The translations under genes were made by a program, and so were the position numbers. The notes beneath the pieces were generated by a model. That model was given only the letters and a program-made list of their open reading frames with translations, ran no database searches and had not been told where the DNA came from. A stretch of DNA of 9,489 nucleotides from Deltaproteobacteria bacterium (GTDB lineage Bacteria > DRYD01), in NCBI GenBank assembly GCA_028276365.1, contig JAPYWL010000047.1, positions 1-9,489 of the forward strand, written 5' to 3'. Of the stretch, positions 1 through 7,068 are shown piece after piece (positions within the stretch are counted from its first letter, which is position 1; each line of letters begins with the position of its first letter).

Positions 1-1176
1 TATTATATAAAAAAAATCGGCGATACTAGTAATAAAATTTTAGAAAATGTAAGTGTTCTTAATTCTAAGTTAGTACAAAATTATAGAATGATTAAATTTA
101 TTAAAAGCTTTAATAAGGAAGAAACTGAAAAAATAAGGATAAATGATTTATTAAATAATATTTTAAATTTGAGATTAAAATTAGCGAATATATTATCATT
201 ACAAAGGCCTGTTACTGAGATTGTTGCTAGTTTGTCTTTGATAATTATTTCTTGGTATGGGGGGTATTTGGTTATTAAGGGGATATTTAAGCCTGCTGAT
301 ATTTTAATATATTGGGCTTATGTTGCTATTTCTGTTTCCCCTATTACTAATCTAACTGCTTCTTTGGTTAATACTAAAATTATTTTTGGGTATATTGATA
401 CTATTATGAATATCTTTAAAGAATTGAATGAAAATGAATTAGATGAGAAAAAGTATATAATAAACCATAATATTAGTATAAAGGGAAAAATTGAATTTAA
501 GAATGTTTATTTTGGTTATAATGAAAATGATTTTATTTTAGAAGATATTAATTTATTAATAGAGCCTGGACAAAAGATAGCTATTATTGGAAAAACAGGG
601 ATAGGGAAAACTTCTATTATTAGCTTATTAACTAAATTTTATTTACCTACTAAAGGGCAAATTTTTATAGATGATATCGATTTAAATACTATTAATCCTA
701 AAGTTATTAGAAATAACATAGGGATTTTAACGCAAGAATCTTATTTAGTTGAAGGAAGTGTAATAGATAATTTAAGGTATGCAAAAGAGGATGCTACTTT
801 AGATGAAATAGTTAATGCCTGTAAATTAGCTAATGTTCATGAGGATATAATTAAGTTACCTAATGGGTATGATACAGTAATTTCAGAGGATGGCAAGAAT
901 TTATCTGGTGGTCAAAAACAGCGTATCAATTTAGCTAGAATATTTTTAAAAAATCCTTCTATTATTATCTTAGATGAACCTACTTCAGCTTTAGATCCTA
1001 TTACTGAAAAAGCTGTTATTAATTCTATTAACAATTATTTTAATTCTAAAACTATTATAATTATCTCTCATAAACCTATTACTCTTTATTTTGTTGATAA
1101 AATCTATACTATTGAAAATAAGAAATTAAGAGAAGTTTCTTATGAAGAATTATTAAAATTAAATATGGTAGTTTAA
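1..1176 (+). CDS. ABC exporter half-transporter, C-terminal part (5' end outside window)
   Basis: This is an ABC-type exporter subunit with a membrane domain fused to an ATPase, probably exporting lipid, peptide or drug across the inner membrane. The frame is open back to base 1, and the residues before the first in-frame ATG at 88 match the long cytoplasmic helices of such exporters (KLVQNYRMIKFIKSFNKEE). That ATG is therefore internal and the gene starts upstream of the window. Numbering visible codons from base 1 (391 residues), the last membrane helices lie at about 80-130. The ATPase follows, with A-loop Tyr173, Walker A GKTGIGKT 197-204, Q-loop Gln245, signature LSGGQ 301-305, Walker B ILDEP with Asp325/Glu326, and H-loop His357. 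All catalytic residues are intact, so it should be active. MsbA-like flippase is a possibility because plsY follows 30 bases downstream, but the substrate-facing half is missing and no specific name is justified. Confidence 0.93.
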   Translation, partial: YYIKKIGDTSNKILENVSVLNSKLVQNYRMIKFIKSFNKEETEKIRINDLLNNILNLRLKLANILSLQRPVTEIVASLSLIIISWYGGYLVIKGIFKPADILIYWAYVAISVSPITNLTASLVNTKIIFGYIDTIMNIFKELNENELDEKKYIINHNISIKGKIEFKNVYFGYNENDFILEDINLLIEPGQKIAIIGKTGIGKTSIISLLTKFYLPTKGQIFIDDIDLNTINPKVIRNNIGILTQESYLVEGSVIDNLRYAKEDATLDEIVNACKLANVHEDIIKLPNGYDTVISEDGKNLSGGQKQRINLARIFLKNPSIIILDEPTSALDPITEKAVINSINNYFNSKTIIIISHKPITLYFVDKIYTIENKKLREVSYEELLKLNMVV

Positions 1177-1206
1177 TTTATATATATTAAGTGAATAGAA
1201 AATAAA

Positions 1207-1830
1207 ATGGGTATATTTTTAATTTTGTTATTGATATCTTATTTATTAGCTAGTGTTCCGTTTGGGTATATAGTTTCAAAGATGAAAGGGGTTGATATAA
1301 CTAAAGTTGGAAGTAAAAATATTGGGATGGCTAATGTATTTAGGAATGTTGGACCTGTTTATGGGATGATTGTGTTATTTTTGGATGCTTTTAAGGGGTT
1401 TTTGCCTACTTTTATGGCTATTAATTATAAATTACTTGATTATCAGGTTTTAATGATTGGGTTAGCTTCTATAATTGGGCATAGTTTTTCAGTTTTTTTA
1501 AGATTTAAGGGAGGTAAGGGAGTTGCTACTTCTTTTGGGGTTTTTTTAGCTATCTCCCCTATTATTAGTGTTATAGGATTAATTATTTGGATTATTTCGG
1601 TTTTAATTACTAGGTATTCTTCATTAGGTTCTATTTTAGCTGCTTTTGTTGTTTTTGTTATTAGTTTTTCTTATTTGATTTTTAATTTTAATTTTAATAT
1701 ATTTATGTCTGAGTATAAGGGTAGTAAGATATTTTTGATATCTTTGATTATTGTTTCTTTTATAATATTAGTAAAACATAGAGACAATTTTATTAGGATA
1801 ATACAAGGTAAAGAAAATAAATTATTTTAA
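1207..1830 (+). CDS. plsY: Acyl-phosphate:glycerol-3-phosphate acyltransferase PlsY
   Basis: PlsY is an inner-membrane enzyme that transfers an acyl group from acyl-phosphate to the 1-position of glycerol 3-phosphate, the first step of phosphatidic acid synthesis; acyl-phosphate is normally supplied by PlsX. The 207-residue length fits the family. All three conserved cytoplasmic motifs are visible: the Ser/Gly/Asn-rich motif as GSKNIGMANVFR (35-46), the glycine-rich motif as GHSFSVFLRFKGGKGVAT (91-108), and the C-terminal HRDNFIRIIQGKE (191-203). Several strongly hydrophobic segments (about 3-23, 53-72, 81-98, 110-133, 136-163 and 174-189) agree with a polytopic protein. A small deviation is Lys37 where many homologues have Gly. 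The start has no good Shine-Dalgarno sequence, but it sits at the expected distance before the first helix. It follows the ABC gene by 30 bases, so cotranscription is likely. No plsX is present in the window. Confidence 0.95.
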   Translation: MGIFLILLLISYLLASVPFGYIVSKMKGVDITKVGSKNIGMANVFRNVGPVYGMIVLFLDAFKGFLPTFMAINYKLLDYQVLMIGLASIIGHSFSVFLRFKGGKGVATSFGVFLAISPIISVIGLIIWIISVLITRYSSLGSILAAFVVFVISFSYLIFNFNFNIFMSEYKGSKIFLISLIIVSFIILVKHRDNFIRIIQGKENKLF

Positions 1831-1860
1831 ATATTATAGAGGAAAATTAAAATAAAAGTG

Positions 1861-1866
1861 TATAAT
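1861..1866 (+). promoter_or_regulatory. Possible -10 element upstream of the radical SAM gene
   Basis: A perfect TATAAT hexamer lies 20 bases before the amrS start, in the largest gap (56 bases) of the first six genes. TG stands directly before it but without the one-base spacer of a true extended -10, and no convincing -35 is seen 16-18 bases upstream. In DNA this AT-rich such hexamers are common by chance, and the predicted transcript start would leave a leader of only about 13 bases. It is weak support for an internal promoter. Confidence 0.25.
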
Positions 1867-1872
1867 AAAATA

Positions 1873-1879
1873 AAGGGGA
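1873..1879 (+). promoter_or_regulatory. Ribosome binding site of the radical SAM gene
   Basis: The purine run AAGGGGA ends 7 bases before the ATG at 1887, a usable Shine-Dalgarno spacing, and it supports that start. It stands out because plsY, the phosphatase gene and the methyltransferase gene have no comparable site. Confidence 0.6.
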
Positions 1880-1886
1880 TGATTTA

Positions 1887-2918
1887 ATGCTTGGAAGTAT
1901 TAAAGAATTTGTTAAGGAAGGAGTAGTTTATGAGAAATTAGAAGATAATAAAGTTAGATGTTTAGCTTGTAATCATAAGTGTTTAATATTTGATTCTAAG
2001 AGTGGGATATGTAGAGTTAGATATAATGAAGGTGGAAAGTTGTTTGTACCATATAATTATGTTGCAACTATAGCTAATGATCCAATAGAGAAGAAGCCAT
2101 TTTTTCATGTATTGCCTTCTTCTTTTGCTTTAAGCTACGGCATGTTAGGATGTAATTATCATTGTTCTTATTGTCAAAATTGGGATATTTCTCAATTTTT
2201 AAGAGATAAGCAAGTTCAAGGACAATTTATCCCTATAACTAAGAATGATATTGTATCATTAGCTAAGAAATATAAATCTAGGGTTATAGTATCTACTTAT
2301 AATGAGCCATTAATAACGGTAGAATGGTCTTATGAGGTTTTTGAATTAGCTAAGAGAGAGGGATTTTTAACAGGGTTTGTTTCTAATGGATATGCTACTA
2401 TCCATTCTTTAAGGTATATAAGACCTGTGTGTGATCTTTATAAGGTAGATTTAAAAACTTTTAATGATAAGAATTATAGGAAATTAGGGGCTACATTGAA
2501 AGGGGTTTTAGATGGTATTATTAATATTAAAGCTTTGGGGTTTCATTTAGAAGTTGTTACTCTTGTTATACCTGGATATAACGATAGTAATGAGGAATTA
2601 ACTAATATAGCTAAATTTTTGTATTCAGTTGATAAAGATATTCCTTGGCATGTGACTTCTTTTCATCCTGATTATAAGATGCTTGATACTCCACCTACAC
2701 CGCCTGAAACTTTAATAAGGGCTTATAATATAGGTAAGGAAATGGGGTTAAATTATGTATATATTGGAAATGTTCCTGATTTAGAAGAATATCAGCATAC
2801 TTATTGTCCTAATTGTGGTAATCCTGTGATAAAAAGAAGGGGATTTAAAGTTTTTGAAATTAATATGAATGAAAACAAATGTAATAAATGTGGATACACA
2901 ATTTTAGGGATTTTTTAA
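1887..2918 (+). CDS. amrS: AmmeMemoRadiSam system radical SAM protein (AmrS-like)
   Basis: This is a 343-residue radical SAM enzyme of the group normally linked with AMMECR1-like AmrA and Memo-like AmrB proteins; the biological reaction of the system is not settled. The N-terminal domain has the family's Cys/His pattern, RCLACNHKCLI (24-34) followed by GICRVR (40-45). The core carries the radical SAM cluster motif CNYHCSYC with Cys89, Cys93 and Cys96, then QNWDISQ typical of this family. A C-terminal zinc-ribbon-like pair, CPNC (307-310) and CNKC (332-335), closes the protein. Distant activating enzymes of the pyruvate formate-lyase type share the core, but the N-terminal cysteine block separates this family from them. 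It has its own ribosome binding site and lies 24 bases before the phosphatase gene. Neither amrA nor amrB is in the window, so the partners must be elsewhere in the genome or absent. Confidence 0.92.
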   Translation: MLGSIKEFVKEGVVYEKLEDNKVRCLACNHKCLIFDSKSGICRVRYNEGGKLFVPYNYVATIANDPIEKKPFFHVLPSSFALSYGMLGCNYHCSYCQNWDISQFLRDKQVQGQFIPITKNDIVSLAKKYKSRVIVSTYNEPLITVEWSYEVFELAKREGFLTGFVSNGYATIHSLRYIRPVCDLYKVDLKTFNDKNYRKLGATLKGVLDGIINIKALGFHLEVVTLVIPGYNDSNEELTNIAKFLYSVDKDIPWHVTSFHPDYKMLDTPPTPPETLIRAYNIGKEMGLNYVYIGNVPDLEEYQHTYCPNCGNPVIKRRGFKVFEINMNENKCNKCGYTILGIF

Positions 2919-2942
2919 TTATAATTTATTTAAATTAAATTT

Positions 2943-5900
2943 ATGGAGAATTTTTGGGAAAATTTAACTAAGTCAATAACTTTAGCTAATAAGGATACTT
3001 TACTTTTTCTTGAAAATATTTATTCTAGTCCTGAGGATAATATTTTAAATTATAATTATAAGGATTTAATAAATTTTTATTTAAATAGGGTGGAGTTAAA
3101 TTTGAATCAAGGGGATTTAAGTAATAATGAGAAATTGGATGTTTATAGTAAGGTTATACAAGAAAAAAGGGGAATTTTTTATTTTATTGATGAAGATGAG
3201 TTAGAACATAAAAATCCAGATAATTTAATTATAGAGCTAAAATTAAAAGATAAGGTTATAGGTTATGTTTTATGTAATTTAATTCTAAATGAATTCCATA
3301 AATCTATATTAATTGATTTATTACAAAGTAATTTAGAGGGGGTTGTATATTTATTTAGTTCTTTATATGACTTAGAGCAAGAGACATTAAAAGGGAATTA
3401 CTGTAGATTAAAATTTGAGAGCTATAAGAAAGCTTTTTATGACATATCTAAAGCTATCCTATCCTCTTTAAATATAGATTTGTTATTAAATATAATTTGT
3501 AATGTTAGTAGGGATTTGCTTTTATGTAGTGGATGTTTAATTTTATCTAGGGATAAAGTAGTTTATAGTGTTATTAATGAGCTTATTGAACAAGATGTAA
3601 AATTTATTATACCTGCTATAAAACACGAATTATATAATGAGAAAATTGTTTTAAATGATTTATATGAAGTAAGGGATGTGGATGACATTTATGTGAAATA
3701 TGTGAAAAAAGTAGTTATAAAGAATTTTAATGTGCCTGGAGTAGGTAGAGGAGCTTTTGTTTTATTATATTCAAATGATTTTATAGAAATAGATGATAAT
3801 TTCATTTCTATTGCTACGAATAATATAGCTACTGCTATTGAAACTAGGATTTTATTTGAGCAGTTAGGACTAAAGAATAACTTTTTGGAAAAATTGTTTA
3901 TAGCTTCTACTTCTATTTCTGAAGCTTTAACTTTTGAGGAGTTATTTAACTCTATTAGTAGAGTTTTAAAAGATATATTAAATTCTTCTAATGTGGTTAT
4001 ATTTTTAAAGACTAAAACAGAAAATTTTAAACCTACTTATATTAATTTTAAAGATAGTAGATTAATTAATTTTATAGAGGAATCAAGTTTATCAGTTGGG
4101 TTTATTGATAATGAGTTAATTAATGAATTTATTAAGTACAGATCGTTTATATTTTACAAGGATTTTTATAAAAGTGATTTAACTAAGTTTTTTGATTTAA
4201 TTTTATCTAAACCTTATATGCTTATTCCTATTGTTCAGAAGGGGAGTTTAGAGGGCTTAGTTCTTACTGATTTGGATAAGAATTTACTAGAAAATTATTT
4301 AAATTTAATAAAGGAGCTATCTGATCATTTAGCTATTTTATTTTCTACTTCGTTTGTAAGAGTTAACATATATCAAAAGCTACTTTCTAAGTCTAAGGAA
4401 GGGAAAATAATTAATCGAATTATTTTTGAGTATTCTTCTAAAAGGGAATTAAATTCTTTAATAAATGATATAGTTAAGGAGGTTCATTTACTTATCCCTT
4501 ATTCTATACCTGTTTTTATTTCTTTTAAATCTAATGTTCCTTTGATTTTGAAAACTTTAGATCATTATAAAAGTTTAATATCGGTCATTTTGAATAATTT
4601 ACCTGCTAGTATAAGGAATAAACTAAAGGAATCAGTAGATAATTTAAAGCCTTTTATTATTAATGATTTTGCTTTATTTATAGATGATGTTAATATTTAT
4701 GAATATATTAAATCTTTAGGTGTAAAGAGTTTAGTAGTTATTCCGATAAATACAGAAACTTCTAATTTAGATCCTGTTTTATTAGTTTTCAGCTTAAAGA
4801 AGAAATTTGAAGAAGAGGATATTGAGTTGTTATTGAGTTTAGGGAGTTATTTTGGAGTATTTTTTGAAAATGCTTCTATTTATGCTTTCTTACAAGAAAG
4901 GCTTATAGGTACTCAAATGCTTTATGATTTCCTTCAAATTATTACTTCTGTATTAGATCCTATAAACGTTATTAATAATTTATTTCTGTTTATTAAGAAA
5001 TTGCTTAATAATGAGGTTTTTATTTTTATTCAAAAGAAGTATAATAATTATTATTTTCCGATACTGGAGCCTTCTAATTTAGCTGAGAAAATAAATATAT
5101 ATAATATATTAAATAGATTAGGATATTTAGGGCTTAGTTATAAACCTATTTTTATAAATCAGAATAATTCTAAGTTAAATAAGGATTATAATTTAATTTG
5201 GGAAGAATTTAAAAAAATACCTAATATAGTTAATGTTATTATTTTGCCTATAGTTTATGTTAGGGAAATTTTGGGTTATATAATTATAGGGACCTCTAAG
5301 GGGTATATTAACGAGATAACCAATTTTATTTTAGATAATATTTCGTTTGTGGTTTCTACTCCATTGAAGAATTCAATTATACTTCAAGAACAAGTGGAGA
5401 TTTCAAATATTATAAGACAAGCTTTATTGACTAATATTGATACTAAGTACTTGGCAAGGAAATATGAAATTGATATATTTTATAAGCATATATCTTCAAG
5501 GGAAATAACTGCTGATTGGTTAGAGATTATTGAGGCAAAGGATAATAAGGGGATTATTTTTATCATAGCTGATGTTTCTGGTAAAGGGGCTAAGTCTGCT
5601 ATTTATACTGCTCAAGCTAAATATGCAGCTAAAGCTTTATTTTCTTCTTTAGATAACTTTGAATTAGCTGTTAATGAGCTTAATAAAATCCTTACTTTAA
5701 ATATTTCTAACATTTCTGATATTAATATTTTTATTACTATGTTTGCATTAAAGTTATATAAGGAGGATAATAGAATTGTTTTAGAGTATGTTTCAGCGGG
5801 CCATGAACCTGCTATTATAAAATATAATGACTCTATTATTACTTTAACTACTAATGATATACCTTTATGTATTGATCATAATCATAGATATACCTCAAAG

Positions 5901-6137
5901 AAAATTGATATAAATAAAGATTCTTTTATATTTCTTTATACTGATGGAGTTATAGATATAAAGAATCCCCAAGGGAATATGTACGGTAGAGGTAATTTAT
6001 TAAATTTTATTAAGCATAACAGTTTTAAAGATTCTAAGGATTTCTGTGAAAAGGTATATATTAATATTATGAAGCATTTTAGTGAACCTTTACAAAATCC
6101 TGTCGATGATATAACTATATTAGCTATTAAAGTTTAG
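2943..6137 (+). CDS. Multi-GAF sensor protein with C-terminal SpoIIE/PP2C phosphatase
   Basis: This is a large (1064 residues) soluble sensor phosphatase. The C-terminal ~220 residues (about 845-1064) form a SpoIIE-type PP2C domain that removes phosphate from Ser/Thr, classically on an anti-anti-sigma (STAS) protein. The metal-binding acidic positions are kept: Asp858 in TADWLEI, Asp877 in IADVSGKG, Asp1001 in YTDGV, and Asp1055/Asp1056 in the final DDITILAIKV. It is therefore likely active, although the usual Gly-Gly before the first Asp is Thr-Ala. Upstream are GAF-like modules at about 164-310, 316-480, 481-656 and 657-830. Each begins with an amphipathic helix and ends in the GAF pattern of a strand followed by a long helix (e.g. 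DIELLLSLGSYFGVFFENAS). A fifth partial module may lie at 90-140 (KVIGYVLCNLI and following helix). I see no transmembrane helix or response-regulator receiver domain. Ligands are unknown, and no kinase or STAS target is in the window. No Shine-Dalgarno precedes the ATG, 24 bases after amrS. Confidence 0.88.
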   Translation: MENFWENLTKSITLANKDTLLFLENIYSSPEDNILNYNYKDLINFYLNRVELNLNQGDLSNNEKLDVYSKVIQEKRGIFYFIDEDELEHKNPDNLIIELKLKDKVIGYVLCNLILNEFHKSILIDLLQSNLEGVVYLFSSLYDLEQETLKGNYCRLKFESYKKAFYDISKAILSSLNIDLLLNIICNVSRDLLLCSGCLILSRDKVVYSVINELIEQDVKFIIPAIKHELYNEKIVLNDLYEVRDVDDIYVKYVKKVVIKNFNVPGVGRGAFVLLYSNDFIEIDDNFISIATNNIATAIETRILFEQLGLKNNFLEKLFIASTSISEALTFEELFNSISRVLKDILNSSNVVIFLKTKTENFKPTYINFKDSRLINFIEESSLSVGFIDNELINEFIKYRSFIFYKDFYKSDLTKFFDLILSKPYMLIPIVQKGSLEGLVLTDLDKNLLENYLNLIKELSDHLAILFSTSFVRVNIYQKLLSKSKEGKIINRIIFEYSSKRELNSLINDIVKEVHLLIPYSIPVFISFKSNVPLILKTLDHYKSLISVILNNLPASIRNKLKESVDNLKPFIINDFALFIDDVNIYEYIKSLGVKSLVVIPINTETSNLDPVLLVFSLKKKFEEEDIELLLSLGSYFGVFFENASIYAFLQERLIGTQMLYDFLQIITSVLDPINVINNLFLFIKKLLNNEVFIFIQKKYNNYYFPILEPSNLAEKINIYNILNRLGYLGLSYKPIFINQNNSKLNKDYNLIWEEFKKIPNIVNVIILPIVYVREILGYIIIGTSKGYINEITNFILDNISFVVSTPLKNSIILQEQVEISNIIRQALLTNIDTKYLARKYEIDIFYKHISSREITADWLEIIEAKDNKGIIFIIADVSGKGAKSAIYTAQAKYAAKALFSSLDNFELAVNELNKILTLNISNISDINIFITMFALKLYKEDNRIVLEYVSAGHEPAIIKYNDSIITLTTNDIPLCIDHNHRYTSKKIDINKDSFIFLYTDGVIDIKNPQGNMYGRGNLLNFIKHNSFKDSKDFCEKVYINIMKHFSEPLQNPVDDITILAIKV

Positions 6138-6162
6138 ATATTAAAAATCCGATTATTTTTAG

Positions 6163-7068
6163 ATGGAAATTATTAAAATAGATTCTAAAAAAAACAAAAA
6201 TTTAACATTTTTAAGAAAAATTAAAGGTGATAATAAATTTTTAAAAGAAAATAATCTATTTATAATTGATGATTATTTAACCTTTCTGGAATTTCTTAAA
6301 AATGACAAATTAACAAATATCTCTTATAAAGTTTTAAAGGTTTTTACATATGACTATAAAATAGTTGATTTTATTGAGAATTGGGTAAAAGACTATAAAA
6401 AAGATTCTAAGCAATTAGATTTAAGGGTTTATTTAGCAAATAAAGAGGTATTAAGAGATATTTTTAAGCTTGATAATTTAAAAATTGCTGCTTTGGTAAG
6501 TTATGAATTAAAAAGGAATATAATTGATTTAAATGATATTAAAAGTGATAAGTTAAATTATGTAATAGTTTTAGATGGGATTGAGAATCCAGGGAATTTA
6601 GGGAGTATCTTTAGGAATTCTTTAGCTTTCGGATTTAATAATTTAGTTTTAGTTAATTTAAAGACTAATCCATTTAATAGTTTATCATTAAGGGCTTCTA
6701 AAGGTGCTTTATTTTATCTTAATTTATATTTTATAAATGAGTATAGTAATTTTTTAGATTTTATTTATCAAACTTTAAGAAATATTAATATAGACAAGAA
6801 GGAAGTGGGTTTTATATTAGCTCAGAATGAAGTAGATTCTATTAGTATTCATAATTTGAATAAGATATCTGATTTTTTAAAAAGATATAAGTTAGTTTTT
6901 ATTGTATTTGGTAATGAAGAATCTGGAATAAGTAAAAATTTAGAAGAGCTTATATTTTCTGAGTTCGATTTTATGAATGTAAAGATAGAGATTGATATAG
7001 ATAGTATAAATGTATCTTGTGCTAACGCTATTTTTAATTTTGTCTTTAAATATTTATTTTTTAAGTGA
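6163..7068 (+). CDS. TrmH/SpoU-family RNA 2'-O-methyltransferase
   Basis: This is a 301-residue SPOUT-class methyltransferase that places a methyl group from S-adenosylmethionine on a ribose 2'-OH of rRNA or tRNA. The N-terminal ~125 residues are Lys-rich and resemble the substrate-binding domain of the rRNA branch (FLRKIKGDNKFLKENNLFII, about 16-35), which favours rRNA. The catalytic knot follows: motif 1 ENPGNLGSIFRNSLAFG (141-157) with Asn145 and Arg151, motif 2 FGNEESGIS (249-257) with Glu252, and motif 3 DSINVSCANAIFNF (280-293) with Ser281 and Asn283. These match the residues that define SAM binding and catalysis in TrmH by position. The target nucleotide cannot be deduced. The gene starts 25 bases after the phosphatase without a clear ribosome binding site. 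Its TGA stop overlaps the GTG start of the channel gene, suggesting translational coupling. Confidence 0.9.
   Translation: MEIIKIDSKKNKNLTFLRKIKGDNKFLKENNLFIIDDYLTFLEFLKNDKLTNISYKVLKVFTYDYKIVDFIENWVKDYKKDSKQLDLRVYLANKEVLRDIFKLDNLKIAALVSYELKRNIIDLNDIKSDKLNYVIVLDGIENPGNLGSIFRNSLAFGFNNLVLVNLKTNPFNSLSLRASKGALFYLNLYFINEYSNFLDFIYQTLRNINIDKKEVGFILAQNEVDSISIHNLNKISDFLKRYKLVFIVFGNEESGISKNLEELIFSEFDFMNVKIEIDIDSINVSCANAIFNFVFKYLFFK

Noticed and set aside
88-90. ATG at 88 as the start of the ABC transporter gene
   Set aside because: The same frame is open to base 1 and encodes residues typical of exporter coupling helices, and a membrane domain starting at 88 would lack most of its helices. The gene is cut by the window edge.
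2920-2925. TATAAT upstream of the phosphatase gene as a promoter
   Set aside because: No -35-like element stands at the right distance, the gap is only 24 bases, and such hexamers are frequent in this AT-rich sequence.
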